Below are positions 47,991 to 56,479 of a stretch of DNA of 64,000 nucleotides, piece after piece. A program made the position numbers and the translations under genes. Origin of the DNA: a bacterium (lineage in GTDB: Bacteria > Pseudomonadota > Alphaproteobacteria > Sphingomonadales > Sphingomonadaceae); the NCBI GenBank assembly GCA_030824575.1, contig JAVBXL010000214.1, positions 1 through 64,000 of the forward strand, given 5' to 3'. Position 1 is the stretch's first letter. Each line of letters starts with the position of its first letter. The notes under the pieces are model-generated. The model searched no databases and was not told the origin of the DNA. It saw only the letters and a list, made by a program, of their open reading frames with translations.

Positions 47991-49210
47991 GCCGGCAACT
48001 CCCGACGCGCGGCGCGGGCGTACAGCGCCACGACCGCGAAGCAGACCGCGGGCACGACCATCGCCGCCCGGATCGTGCCGGCCAGGTCGGATAGCAGGCC
48101 CATCGCCATGGTCAGCACCGCGCCGCCGATGATCGCCATCACGATCATTGATGCACCCGCTTTGGTCAGTGGTCCCAAGCCGCGCAGCGACAGGACAAAG
48201 ATGCTCGGGTACATGATCGACATGAAGAAGCTGGTCGCCACCAGCGCGACAAGGCCGACGAGGCCGCCCGCCACCGCCACCAGCGACAGGATGATATTGA
48301 TCGCCGCGAAAAGCACCATCAGCCGCGCGCCGTCGAACCGGGATAGCAAGGCCGCGCCGATGAAACGGCCGATCATGAACAACGCCAGCGACAGGGTGAG
48401 CAGCCAGGCCGCCTTTTGCGCGCCGATGCCGGGCATGACGCTTTGCGCATAGCGGATCAGGTAGCTCCAGATGCCGACCTGCGCGCCGACATAGAAAAAT
48501 TGCGCGGCCACTCCCGCCATGTAGCGCGGCCGGCGAAGCAACGCGCCATAGCCCGCCAGCGCCGACCCGCCGCTGCCGTCTGCCTGAGTGGCGGCGCGAG
48601 GAAAGCGGGTGAAGGCCAGCACCGCGGCCCAGCCCAGCACGACCGCCGCGATACCGAGATAAGGGAGTTGCACCGCCGCCGCGCCCGCCGCGCCCTGTTG
48701 TGGCGCATCGGACAGGATCAGCGTCGCACCCAGCGCCACGCCGGCGATCGACCCCAGCGGGTTGAACGCCTGCGCCAGGTTGAGGCGCTGCGCCGCCCCC
48801 TCCACCGGTCCCATCGCCGCGACCATCGGATTGGCCGCCGTTTCCAGAAAGGCCAGGCCGCTGGCGATTACGAACAGGGCGAACAGGAAAAAGCCATAGC
48901 TCAGTTGCGTCGAGGCCGGCAGGAACAGCAGCGCGCCGCCGCCGAACAGCAGCAGGCCAAGGATGACCGTCGCCTTATAGCCCAGCCGCTCGGCCGCCAG
49001 CGCGGCGGGAATGGCGAAACAGAAATAGCCGAGATAGAAGGCCGACTGGACCAGGCCCGACTGGAAATCCGACAGCGAAAAGACGTGCCGGAAATGGGCG
49101 ATCAGCACGTCGTTGAGGTTGTTCGCCACTCCCCACAGGAAGAAGAGGCCGGTGGTCAGGACCATCGCCGCCCGGCTGCGCCGTTCGACGCCGGCTTGCT
49201 GAATGTGCAT
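47987..49210 (-). CDS. fucP: L-fucose permease (FucP-like MFS transporter)
   Basis: The 407-residue inner-membrane protein has 12 predicted helices and FHS-family motifs: TGLFFLWGVANNLNDVLIAHF near residue 20, QSAFYLGYFCFAIPAALAAER near 55 and ETAANPMVAAMGP near 122, as in the L-fucose/H+ symporter. The ATG at 49210 has GAGAGG eight bases upstream; the longer frame up to 49306 runs through a terminator hairpin and is unlikely. It overlaps the fusion gene by ATGA and starts only about 21 bases after that terminator. Confidence 0.88.
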   Translation of the reverse strand: MHIQQAGVERRSRAAMVLTTGLFFLWGVANNLNDVLIAHFRHVFSLSDFQSGLVQSAFYLGYFCFAIPAALAAERLGYKATVILGLLLFGGGALLFLPASTQLSYGFFLFALFVIASGLAFLETAANPMVAAMGPVEGAAQRLNLAQAFNPLGSIAGVALGATLILSDAPQQGAAGAAAVQLPYLGIAAVVLGWAAVLAFTRFPRAATQADGSGGSALAGYGALLRRPRYMAGVAAQFFYVGAQVGIWSYLIRYAQSVMPGIGAQKAAWLLTLSLALFMIGRFIGAALLSRFDGARLMVLFAAINIILSLVAVAGGLVGLVALVATSFFMSIMYPSIFVLSLRGLGPLTKAGASMIVMAIIGGAVLTMAMGLLSDLAGTIRAAMVVPAVCFAVVALYARAARRELPA

Positions 49211-49231
49211 CAGTTCATCCTCTCTCTTCCT

Positions 49232-49268
49232 AAAAAGGTAGACCGGTCCTTTAAGGGGCCGGTCTACC
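49232..49268 (-). terminator. Hairpin with T-tract between the receptor and fucP
   Basis: On the minus strand GGTAGACCGG and CCGGTCTACC (49268-49259 and 49246-49237) form a perfect 10-bp stem around a 12-base loop, followed directly by TTTTT. It lies 34 bases after the receptor stop and about 21 before the fucP start. It is the clearest of the three receptor-linked terminators in this window. Confidence 0.88.
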
Positions 49269-49302
49269 AGGGGAGGGACGGTAGAAACGCCCGCATGGCG
49301 GA

Positions 49303-51996
49303 TCAATAGGTGATGCGGGCGGTCAGACTGATGCGACGGTCGTTGACGACGACGTCGCGCGGACGGCTGTCGATCCCGAAATAGGTGGACCGGCGCGTAT
49401 TGGTCAGGTTCACGCCATCTACCGCCAGGGCGAATTGCGGCGTGACATTATAGCTGACTGATGCGTCCAGCTGACCGAAGGGCTTGTTGAAGATTGGCAG
49501 GTTGCCGGTTCCGTTGCCCGCCGTCGTGACGACATATTTGCTGCGCCAGTTATAGGCGACGCGCGCGGACAGGCCGCCCAGCTCGTAGATGCCGACGATA
49601 TTATAATTATATTTCGACAGCAATTCCAGCGGCACGTTGACGACCGGGCCGGTCGTCGCCGGAGACGGCGCCTTTGAATCTACATAAGTGAAGTTCGCCT
49701 GCATGCCCAGGCCACTGAGCGGTCCAGGCAGGAAGTCGAAGAACTGCTGATAGGCCAGTTCAAACCCCTTCACCTTGCCCTTGGCGACATTGTTGAACGA
49801 CGTGACCTGATATTCATATGTGTTGCCATTGTTGAAGGTTACGTCGCGGGCCGCGACGGCCGTCTGAATATAGTTTTTGATGTTTTTGTAGAATCCGGCG
49901 GCTGTCAGCGACCCGGTCCGGGAGAAATACCATTCCAGCGACAGGTCGAGATTGTCCGACTTCATCGGCTTTAGATAGGGGTTCCCACCGCTGGTCAGGT
50001 GCAACTGATCCTGCTGCGCCTGGCCTGGTTCGGTGATGTTGAGGCTGGGGTTCAACTGGCCAAAGCTGGGCCGCGAAATATTCTTCGCCGCCGCTAGGCG
50101 CAGTTGCAGGTCGTCGGCCAGGTGAACGCGCAGGTTCAGGCTGGGCAGCACCGAGGTATAGCTGCGCGACGCATTGATGGGATTGAACTCGGCCGGGCCG
50201 TTGCTTTCGGTGCCGTCGGGGTTCTGGATGATCGCGATCTGCTGGTAGAAGCCCGATACGTCGAGATCGGTGCGCACGACGCGCACGCCGATATTGCCAT
50301 CGACAGGATCGGTCTTGAAGAAGGCGGTGGCATAGCTGGTCCAGGTCTTTTGGCGCTGCGCGTTGGTGCCGCTCTGGACATAGGCCGGCGGGCCGGCGAT
50401 ACCCAGCGTGTCGAGCGTATCCTGATAGTTGCGGATGATGCCGCGATTGAAGGCGATGATGTTGCCGAACAGGTCGGCGTCGCCGCGGAAGAAGTTGCTG
50501 AGGTCGACATTTTCCAGCTGGCTGGGGATACCGGCCAGGCCGGTGTAGCGATAGCCGGTGTCGATCGTCCGGTTCTTGCGATCAGCAAAGCGGATACCCG
50601 CCTTGATCGACGAGAGGATGCCTGCGTCGAAGCGATATTCGGCGTCCAGCCTTGCCGTCCTGTCCGACGCCTTCGATTCGTTGAGATTGTCGAGGTAGAA
50701 GGCGCTGTTGTAGGTCGCCGGATTGGCAAGGCCAGTGGCCGAACCGATATTCACGACCGGCACCGATCCCGAAATATCCTGATACAGCGTATCGGCGGTG
50801 CCGTTCAGGCCGAAGATCGAACGCAGATTTTTCGTTTTTGCGTCCACATATTGGCCGTCGGCCGTAACGGTCAGGTTGGCGCTCGGCTTCCATTTCAGAT
50901 TCAGCGAATAATCGGTCGTCTTCGACCGGCGCGTTTCCGCACTGGTGTTGTTGCCGACGGGCAGGTTGATGAATGTGCCGCTCTGAAAATCGCCATTATC
51001 GGCATAGGTGAACGGCGCGCCTGGCAGCGGCTGGATCGCGCTGTTCGACGTATAGGCGAAGAAGCTATAGTCGTCGTAGCGGAACTTATAATCCGAACGG
51101 AAGACTTCGGCGGTCAACTCCAGCGTGTCGCTGGGGCGCCACTGGACCGATACGTCGGTGCCCAGGCGGCGGCGGTCGCCATAGACTTCGCCAATGCCGG
51201 TGCCGTGGGGCAGCGTGGTCACCTGACCGGTGCGGCCCAAGGTCGCCAGCACGGCGGCATCGCCGGGCACAGAGGGATCGAGCGTATAGAAAGGCTCGGT
51301 CGAAATAGTATCCTGACGGAAGGCGGTCTTCTGGAAGGAGACACTGGCAAGGATGCCGATCTCACCGATGCCCGTGTCCCAACGGTTGCTCAGCAGGAGC
51401 GAGGCCGACGGCTTGTAACGGTCGACCAGGTCGAAATGACTCTGGGTCAGGGATGCCGCCGCCTTGAAACCGTCAAAGTCGAACGCTTTGCGGGTGCGGA
51501 AATTGATCGTGCCCGACAACTGATCTTCGATCAGGTCGGCCGACGGATTTTTATAGACGTCGATGCCGGACAGCAGTTCAGAAGGAATATCCTCCAGGTT
51601 AAGCTGGTTGGCGCCGCTGGCGGTGAAGATGTCGCGACCGTTCAGTTCGGTCCGCACCTGAGTCAGGCCGCGGATCGCGACTGAACTGCCTTCGCCAAAA
51701 CGGCGCTGGACCTGGATGCCGGGAATGCGCTGGAGCGCCTCTGCGACGTTGCGGTCAGGCAGCTTGCCGATGTCTTCCGCGACGATCGAATCGACGATGA
51801 CGTCGCTGTTGCGCTTGATCGCCTGGGCGCTCGACAGGCTGGCGCGGACGCCGGTGACGACGATGTCGCCTTCGGTCGCGGCGGGCTGCGGCGGCGTGGC
51901 TTCCTGCGCGTGGACGTTGCTCCCCAGCGCGATGCTGGCGATCGAAATGCCGGCCAGCAACGCAGCGCGACGCGGCATAGGCGTGATCTTGGTCAT
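49303..51996 (-). CDS. TonB-dependent receptor of the xyloglucan/fucose locus
   Basis: The receptor has about 897 residues: signal peptide to SNVHAQE, plug motifs GDIVVTGVRASLSSAQAIK, IVAEDIGKLPDRNVAEAL and DQLSGTINFRTRKAF (carbohydrate-type TIGR01782 subgroup), and a barrel ending RRISLTARITY. It should carry glycan fragments, probably xyloglucan oligosaccharides, across the outer membrane. The ATG at 51996 has GAAGGGG upstream. The gene is divergent from the IclR regulator, with a clear inverted repeat between them. Confidence 0.9.
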   Translation of the reverse strand: MTKITPMPRRAALLAGISIASIALGSNVHAQEATPPQPAATEGDIVVTGVRASLSSAQAIKRNSDVIVDSIVAEDIGKLPDRNVAEALQRIPGIQVQRRFGEGSSVAIRGLTQVRTELNGRDIFTASGANQLNLEDIPSELLSGIDVYKNPSADLIEDQLSGTINFRTRKAFDFDGFKAAASLTQSHFDLVDRYKPSASLLLSNRWDTGIGEIGILASVSFQKTAFRQDTISTEPFYTLDPSVPGDAAVLATLGRTGQVTTLPHGTGIGEVYGDRRRLGTDVSVQWRPSDTLELTAEVFRSDYKFRYDDYSFFAYTSNSAIQPLPGAPFTYADNGDFQSGTFINLPVGNNTSAETRRSKTTDYSLNLKWKPSANLTVTADGQYVDAKTKNLRSIFGLNGTADTLYQDISGSVPVVNIGSATGLANPATYNSAFYLDNLNESKASDRTARLDAEYRFDAGILSSIKAGIRFADRKNRTIDTGYRYTGLAGIPSQLENVDLSNFFRGDADLFGNIIAFNRGIIRNYQDTLDTLGIAGPPAYVQSGTNAQRQKTWTSYATAFFKTDPVDGNIGVRVVRTDLDVSGFYQQIAIIQNPDGTESNGPAEFNPINASRSYTSVLPSLNLRVHLADDLQLRLAAAKNISRPSFGQLNPSLNITEPGQAQQDQLHLTSGGNPYLKPMKSDNLDLSLEWYFSRTGSLTAAGFYKNIKNYIQTAVAARDVTFNNGNTYEYQVTSFNNVAKGKVKGFELAYQQFFDFLPGPLSGLGMQANFTYVDSKAPSPATTGPVVNVPLELLSKYNYNIVGIYELGGLSARVAYNWRSKYVVTTAGNGTGNLPIFNKPFGQLDASVSYNVTPQFALAVDGVNLTNTRRSTYFGIDSRPRDVVVNDRRISLTARITY

Positions 51997-52138
51997 GAAA
52001 CCCCTTCCTCTCCCTGACGCCCCGATCGGAGCGTTCGACTCGCGACCACTTCGGGCCGCCGAAAACCTTCCCTTATGCGCCTCGTCCCGCTTTGGGAGCG
52101 GTAACAAGGCGACCCTCCATTACTCCCACATTTTGAAT

Positions 52139-52164
52139 TATGAAATATAAAAATTGATTTCATA
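52139..52164. promoter_or_regulatory. Candidate IclR operator
   Basis: TATGAAAT (52139-52146) and ATTTCATA (52157-52164) are perfect inverted arms separated by 10 bases in an AT-rich stretch that contrasts with the surrounding GC-rich sequence. The site lies between the receptor gene and the divergent IclR gene. TGAAA/TTTCA arms recall sites of KdgR-like IclR proteins, though with wider spacing. Confidence 0.6.
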
Positions 52165-52239
52165 TGTGGACAGTGGTTAGAAAGAGGCACCGGCAAGGCG
52201 GCTCCGATACCCAGGAGCATCGGTTCGGGGAGGAGCAGA

Positions 52240-53025
52240 ATGACCGGCAAGTCGCGCTATCAGGCGCCCGCCCTGACAAAGGGGCTTGAGATATTGGAAT
52301 TGCTCGCCGCCGCCAGCGATCCGTTGATAATGTCTGACATATCCATCGCTCTGGGCCGGTCGGTCAGCGAAATTTTCCGCATGTTGCAGGTGCTGGAAGA
52401 GCATGGTTATATCGCCCGTGCCGAGGAAGGCTATCGCCTGACCAACCGGCTGTTTGCGCTTGGCATGAGCCAGCCGCCGATTCGCGACCTCGCCTCCACC
52501 GCCCTGCCGGTGATGCAGGATTTGGCGCGCAGGGCCGGGCAGAGCTGTCACCTAGCCGTCGCGTCAGGCGCGGAAATGGTCGTCATCATCGCCATTGAAG
52601 CACCGGGCCTGTCGGGCTTTGCCGTGCGCGTGGGCTATCGCCGGCCGCTGCACCGGTCCAATTCCGGGCGCATCCTGCTCGCCTTCCAGCCGCCCGAGGC
52701 GCGGACGGCGATGCTGGACGACATCCGCGCCACCGGCGAGACGCTGGACGAGGCCGAATTGACCGAACGGCTCGACGCGGCGGTGGCCAATGGCGGCGCG
52801 ATTTCGCCCAGCCCGATGCTGACCGGCATCACCGACCTGTCCGCGCCGATCCTGGCCGGCGGGGTTGCACGCGCCGCGCTGACCATGCCCTTCGTCGATG
52901 GCGCGGCGAACCGGGCGACGGTGGAGGCGTGCAGCCAGTTGGTGCGCGACGCGGCCGCCACGATCGGCGGCGCGATGTCGCCGATCATGCTGGTGCCCCC
53001 TCGCGAGGTGGAGGGCGGACAATGA
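52240..53025 (+). CDS. IclR-family regulator
   Basis: The 261-residue protein has an N-terminal winged helix (residues about 8-65: ALTKGLEILELLAAASDPLIM, EIFRMLQVLEEHGYIAR) and an IclR effector domain (GYRRPLHRSNSGRILLAF near 130, GITDLSAPILAGG near 197). GGGAGGAG precedes the ATG. It leads the plus-strand glycoside hydrolase operon and is divergent from the receptor, so it probably controls both in response to a sugar or sugar acid. It overlaps the esterase gene by ATGA. Confidence 0.92.
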   Translation: MTGKSRYQAPALTKGLEILELLAAASDPLIMSDISIALGRSVSEIFRMLQVLEEHGYIARAEEGYRLTNRLFALGMSQPPIRDLASTALPVMQDLARRAGQSCHLAVASGAEMVVIIAIEAPGLSGFAVRVGYRRPLHRSNSGRILLAFQPPEARTAMLDDIRATGETLDEAELTERLDAAVANGGAISPSPMLTGITDLSAPILAGGVARAALTMPFVDGAANRATVEACSQLVRDAAATIGGAMSPIMLVPPREVEGGQ

Positions 53026-53990
53026 GCGACATGGACCGGCGTGCCGCCTTGGCGGCGGCGGCGGGATTGGCCGCACTGCCGGGCCTGGCCCGCGCGCAGA
53101 CGAGCGCGGCCGACGAACTGATCGACCTGTGGCCGGGCACGCCGCCGGGCGGGACGGGCGCGTGGATCGTCCGCAAGATCGCCGACCAGTCGAAAGACCC
53201 GGCCACGCCCGATCGCTGGGTCACCGGCATCGCGCGGCCTGTGCTGGTGGTGCGCCGCCCTGCCCGCCCCAATGGCGCGGCTATGCTGGTGGTGCCGGGC
53301 GGCGGCTATGGCTTCCTGTCCTACGACAATGAAGGGACCAGCCAGGCCGCCTGGCTGAATGCGCGCGGCATCACCGCCTTCATCCTGCTCTATCGTCTGC
53401 CGGGCGAAGGCTGGGCGCGGCGTCAGGATGTGCCGTTGCAGGATGCGCAGCGGGCGATGCGAATAATTCGCACTAATGCTGTCCAACTCGGTGTCGCACA
53501 GGACCGGATCGGCGCGCTCGGCTTCTCCGCCGGTGGGCATCTGGCCGGGTCGCTGGCGACGCGCCATGCCGAAGTGGTCTATGATCCCGTCGACGCCGCC
53601 GACCGGCAGGACGCCCGGCCCGATATCGCGGGGCTGGTATATCCGGTCGTCAGTCTCGACGCGCCCTTCACCCATCGTGGATCGCGCGACATGTTGCTGG
53701 GGCCGGACGCATCGACCGACATGCGCCGGGCGCGATCGATTGAGTTGCGGGTCGATGCCGCGACCCCGCCTGTCTTCCTGGTCCATGCGACAGACGACGG
53801 CTTGGTCCCGCCCGCCAACAGCATCGCCCTCTTCCAGGCGATGGAAGCGGCGAGGCGCCCGGTCGCGCTCCATATTTTCGAAGATGGCGGCCATGGCTTT
53901 GGCGTGCGCCTGCCCCGGACGATGCAGGCGTCGGCCTGGCCCGATCTATTCGCAACATTCGCTGCGCGGCATGGGCTGATCCCGGCATGA
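53022..53990 (+). CDS. Exported alpha/beta hydrolase, probable carbohydrate esterase
   Basis: The 322-residue protein has a signal peptide (MDRRAALAAAAGLAALPGLARAQ, possibly Tat type) and an alpha/beta-hydrolase fold like acetylxylan esterase/BD-FAE proteins. LVVPGGGYGFLSYDNEG is the oxyanion region, LGFSAGGHLAGSLA near residue 165 holds the nucleophile Ser, HATDDGLVPPANS near 256 the Asp, and FEDGGHGFG near 287 the His. It likely removes acetyl groups from cell-wall glycans. Both overlap with the IclR gene and the glycoside hydrolases downstream support this role. Confidence 0.82.
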   Translation: MSDMDRRAALAAAAGLAALPGLARAQTSAADELIDLWPGTPPGGTGAWIVRKIADQSKDPATPDRWVTGIARPVLVVRRPARPNGAAMLVVPGGGYGFLSYDNEGTSQAAWLNARGITAFILLYRLPGEGWARRQDVPLQDAQRAMRIIRTNAVQLGVAQDRIGALGFSAGGHLAGSLATRHAEVVYDPVDAADRQDARPDIAGLVYPVVSLDAPFTHRGSRDMLLGPDASTDMRRARSIELRVDAATPPVFLVHATDDGLVPPANSIALFQAMEAARRPVALHIFEDGGHGFGVRLPRTMQASAWPDLFATFAARHGLIPA

Positions 53991-54039
53991 CGACACGCGC
54001 CACCTGGAAGAAGAAGACTGATCAGAAATGAGGAATTGG

Positions 54040-54837
54040 ATGCGGCATCTTATCGCTTGTTGCTGCGCGCTGGCGCTGGGCAGCCCGGCATTCGCCGTGA
54101 GCAAGGTGCCCGGCGACCCGCATGTCGATGACCCGGTCGGCATCGTTGCAGACCCCTGCCCGGCCCATCCCAAGCCGACGGATGAAGCGGGCTGGAAGAT
54201 GTGGAACCTCCATATGCTGACCCGCGATTTCGGGCAGTTATGCCGCTATGCCGCGGACAATAAGGCGATGGAAGGCCAAAGGGTCCGGGCCGTATTCATG
54301 GGCGATTCGATCACCGACAACTGGATCAACGCCGATCCGTCGATGTTCACCGACGGCCTGGTCGATCGCGGCATCAGCGGGCAGACCACGGCGCAGATGC
54401 TGGTGCGCTTCCGCAGCGACGTGATCGCGCTCAAACCGCAGGTCGTCCACATCATGGCGATGACCAATGACATCGCCGGAAACACCGGCGCGGCGACGAT
54501 GAACACGGTGCTGGGCAATATCCAGACTATGGCCGAGCTGGCCGATGCGCATGGGATCAAGGTCGTCCTTGCCTCCGTGCCGCCCGCGGGCGCCTTCCCC
54601 TGGAGTCCGGGGCTGCAACCCGCGCCGCAGATCGCGGCGATCAACAGGTGGCTGTCCGATTATGCACGGAGCCGGGGCTTCACCTATGTCGATTATCATA
54701 GCGCCATGGCGCAGGCGGATGGCGCGATGAAGCCGGGCCTGTCCAGCGATGGCGTGCATCCAACCGCGGCAGGCTATGCGATCATGCGCCCGTTGGCGCG
54801 GCAGGCGATCGACAAGGCGTTGAGGGCCATTCAATGA
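54040..54837 (+). CDS. Exported SGNH/GDSL hydrolase, probable acetylesterase
   Basis: This 265-residue protein has a signal peptide (MRHLIACCCALALGSPAFA) and the four SGNH blocks: FMGDSITDNW (catalytic Ser), RGISGQTT (Gly), AMTNDIAG (Asn) and SSDGVHPTAAG (Asp and His). Such enzymes deacetylate sugars. Acetyl groups on the galactose of xyloglucan are a plausible target here. The ATG at 54040 is taken because GAGGA lies five bases upstream; the in-frame ATG at 54028 has a weaker site. It overlaps the fucosidase gene by ATGA. Confidence 0.87.
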   Translation: MRHLIACCCALALGSPAFAVSKVPGDPHVDDPVGIVADPCPAHPKPTDEAGWKMWNLHMLTRDFGQLCRYAADNKAMEGQRVRAVFMGDSITDNWINADPSMFTDGLVDRGISGQTTAQMLVRFRSDVIALKPQVVHIMAMTNDIAGNTGAATMNTVLGNIQTMAELADAHGIKVVLASVPPAGAFPWSPGLQPAPQIAAINRWLSDYARSRGFTYVDYHSAMAQADGAMKPGLSSDGVHPTAAGYAIMRPLARQAIDKALRAIQ

Positions 54838-56459
54838 CGATGCTGGGACGCCGATCCTTCCTGGCGGGCACCGCTGCGCTGGGCCTAGCCCGCGCTGCCC
54901 GCGCGGCCAGCCCCATGGGCACGATGCGCGGGCCGGTGCAGCCAAGCTGGTCCTCGCTGGTCGTCAACTACCGCTATCCCGACTGGTTCCGCGACGCGAA
55001 GCTGGGGATGTGGTCGCATTGGGGGCCGCAGTCGGTGCCGGCGCAGGGCGACTGGTATGGCCGCTTCATGTATATGCAGGGCCATCCGATGTACGAGCAT
55101 CACCTGAAAACCTACGGCCATCCGTCGGTTTCGGGGATGAAGGACATCCAGAATCTGTGGACCGCCGACAAGTGGGAGCCGGACGCGCTGATCGCCCGCT
55201 ACCAGAAGGCGGGGGCCAAATATTTCATGGCGCTCGCCTGCCATCACGACAATCTGGATTGCTACAACAGCCGTTATCACGCCTGGAACAGCCTGCGCGT
55301 CGGGCCGAAGAAGGATGTGGTCGGCATCTGGGAACAGGCGGCGCGGCGCGCGGGGATGAAGTTTGGCGTGTCCAACCATGCCGCCCATGCCTGGCACTGG
55401 TATCAACCCGCCTATGGCTATGATCCAACAGGCCCGAAGAAGGGCGAGCGCTACGATGCGTTTCGCCTGCGCAAGGCGGACGGCAAGGGGCAATGGTGGG
55501 AGGGCCTCGATCCGCAGGAGCTTTATACCGGCGGCCATGCCGTGTTGCCCGATGGCATCGACACGATCGAGGCGATGGACAAATGGCACGACGCGAATAA
55601 CGGCCAGTGGATCGAAACCGGGCCGAAGGACGACCCGGCCTATGTCACCCGCTGGCTGCTGCGCCAGACCGACCTTGTCGCGAAATATAAGCCCGACATC
55701 GTCTATATGGACGATCATGAACTGCCCTTCGGACCCGTAGGGCTGGAGGCGGCGGCGGACTATTATAACCGATCGATCGACTGGCACGGAAAGATCGATG
55801 TAGTGCTGACGGGCAAGCAGCTCAAACCCTATGCCCGCTTCGGCATGGTGCAGGATGTCGAGCGCGGCTTTACCGACCATCTGTGGGACGAGCCGTGGCA
55901 GACCGACACCTGCATCGGCGACTGGTTCTACAATGAAGCCCGGCTGCACGACAAAAGCTACAAGAGCGCGGAGGAAGTCATCCAGCGGCTGGCCGATGTC
56001 GTTTCGAAGAACGGCAATCTCATGCTCTCCATCCCGCAGCCGGGCGATGGGTCGATCGACAGCGAGACGGAGAAGGTGCTGGACGGCATGGCGGCGTGGA
56101 TGGTCCATGGCGGTGAGGCGATTTTCGGGTCGCGGCCGTGGCGCATCTATGGCGAAGGGCCGACCCAGTTGATCGCAGGGATGCAGAATGAGGAGAAGGC
56201 CAAACCCTTCACCGGCCAGGACATCCGCTTCACGACGAACAAGGGCGCGCTTTACGCGCTGATCCTGGGCAGGCCGGACGCATCTACGACTATCCGCTCA
56301 CTGGCGCGCGGCCGCGTGGGCAGTCAGATCGAACGGGTGACGCTGCTCGGCGGCGGTCCGATCGCCTTTCGTCAGGATGGCGCGGGCCTCCATGTCGACA
56401 TGCCGCAGGGCAGGCATTTCGTTCCGGTTGTCCGCATCGACGGCCGGGGCCTCGTCTAA
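54834..56459 (+). CDS. GH29 alpha-L-fucosidase
   Basis: The 541-residue protein has a Tat-like signal (LGRRSFLAGTAALGLA) and a GH29 barrel. WFRDAKLGMWSHWGPQSVP near residue 50, KAGAKYFMALACHHDN near 128 and DIVYMDDHELPFG near 290, with the nucleophile Asp in MDD, are typical, and NLMLSIPQPGDGSID near 397 ends the barrel. A C-terminal sandwich follows. It would release the terminal L-fucose of fucogalactoxyloglucan, supplying the fucose operon on the other strand. It overlaps the SGNH gene by ATGA. Confidence 0.93.
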   Translation: MTMLGRRSFLAGTAALGLARAARAASPMGTMRGPVQPSWSSLVVNYRYPDWFRDAKLGMWSHWGPQSVPAQGDWYGRFMYMQGHPMYEHHLKTYGHPSVSGMKDIQNLWTADKWEPDALIARYQKAGAKYFMALACHHDNLDCYNSRYHAWNSLRVGPKKDVVGIWEQAARRAGMKFGVSNHAAHAWHWYQPAYGYDPTGPKKGERYDAFRLRKADGKGQWWEGLDPQELYTGGHAVLPDGIDTIEAMDKWHDANNGQWIETGPKDDPAYVTRWLLRQTDLVAKYKPDIVYMDDHELPFGPVGLEAAADYYNRSIDWHGKIDVVLTGKQLKPYARFGMVQDVERGFTDHLWDEPWQTDTCIGDWFYNEARLHDKSYKSAEEVIQRLADVVSKNGNLMLSIPQPGDGSIDSETEKVLDGMAAWMVHGGEAIFGSRPWRIYGEGPTQLIAGMQNEEKAKPFTGQDIRFTTNKGALYALILGRPDASTTIRSLARGRVGSQIERVTLLGGGPIAFRQDGAGLHVDMPQGRHFVPVVRIDGRGLV

Positions 56460-56479
56460 TTACAGGGATTTACAGGGAT
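56460..56479 (+). repeat. Perfect 10-bp tandem duplication at a start codon
   Basis: TTACAGGGAT occurs twice in direct succession at 56460-56469 and 56470-56479, immediately after the fucosidase stop. The second copy runs into the GH31 start codon. Each copy brings an AGGGA that could act in ribosome binding, so the unit may be a replication-slippage duplication of the ribosome-binding site. Confidence 0.8.

Noticed and set aside
49211-49306. Longer start for fucP upstream of the terminator hairpin
   Set aside because: The extra residues are encoded by the hairpin and match nothing in the family; the ATG at 49210 has its own ribosome-binding site.
50104-51684. 526-codon plus-strand frame antisense to the TonB receptor
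   Set aside because: The receptor on the minus strand has full family motifs. The antisense frame has no domain signature or ribosome-binding site.
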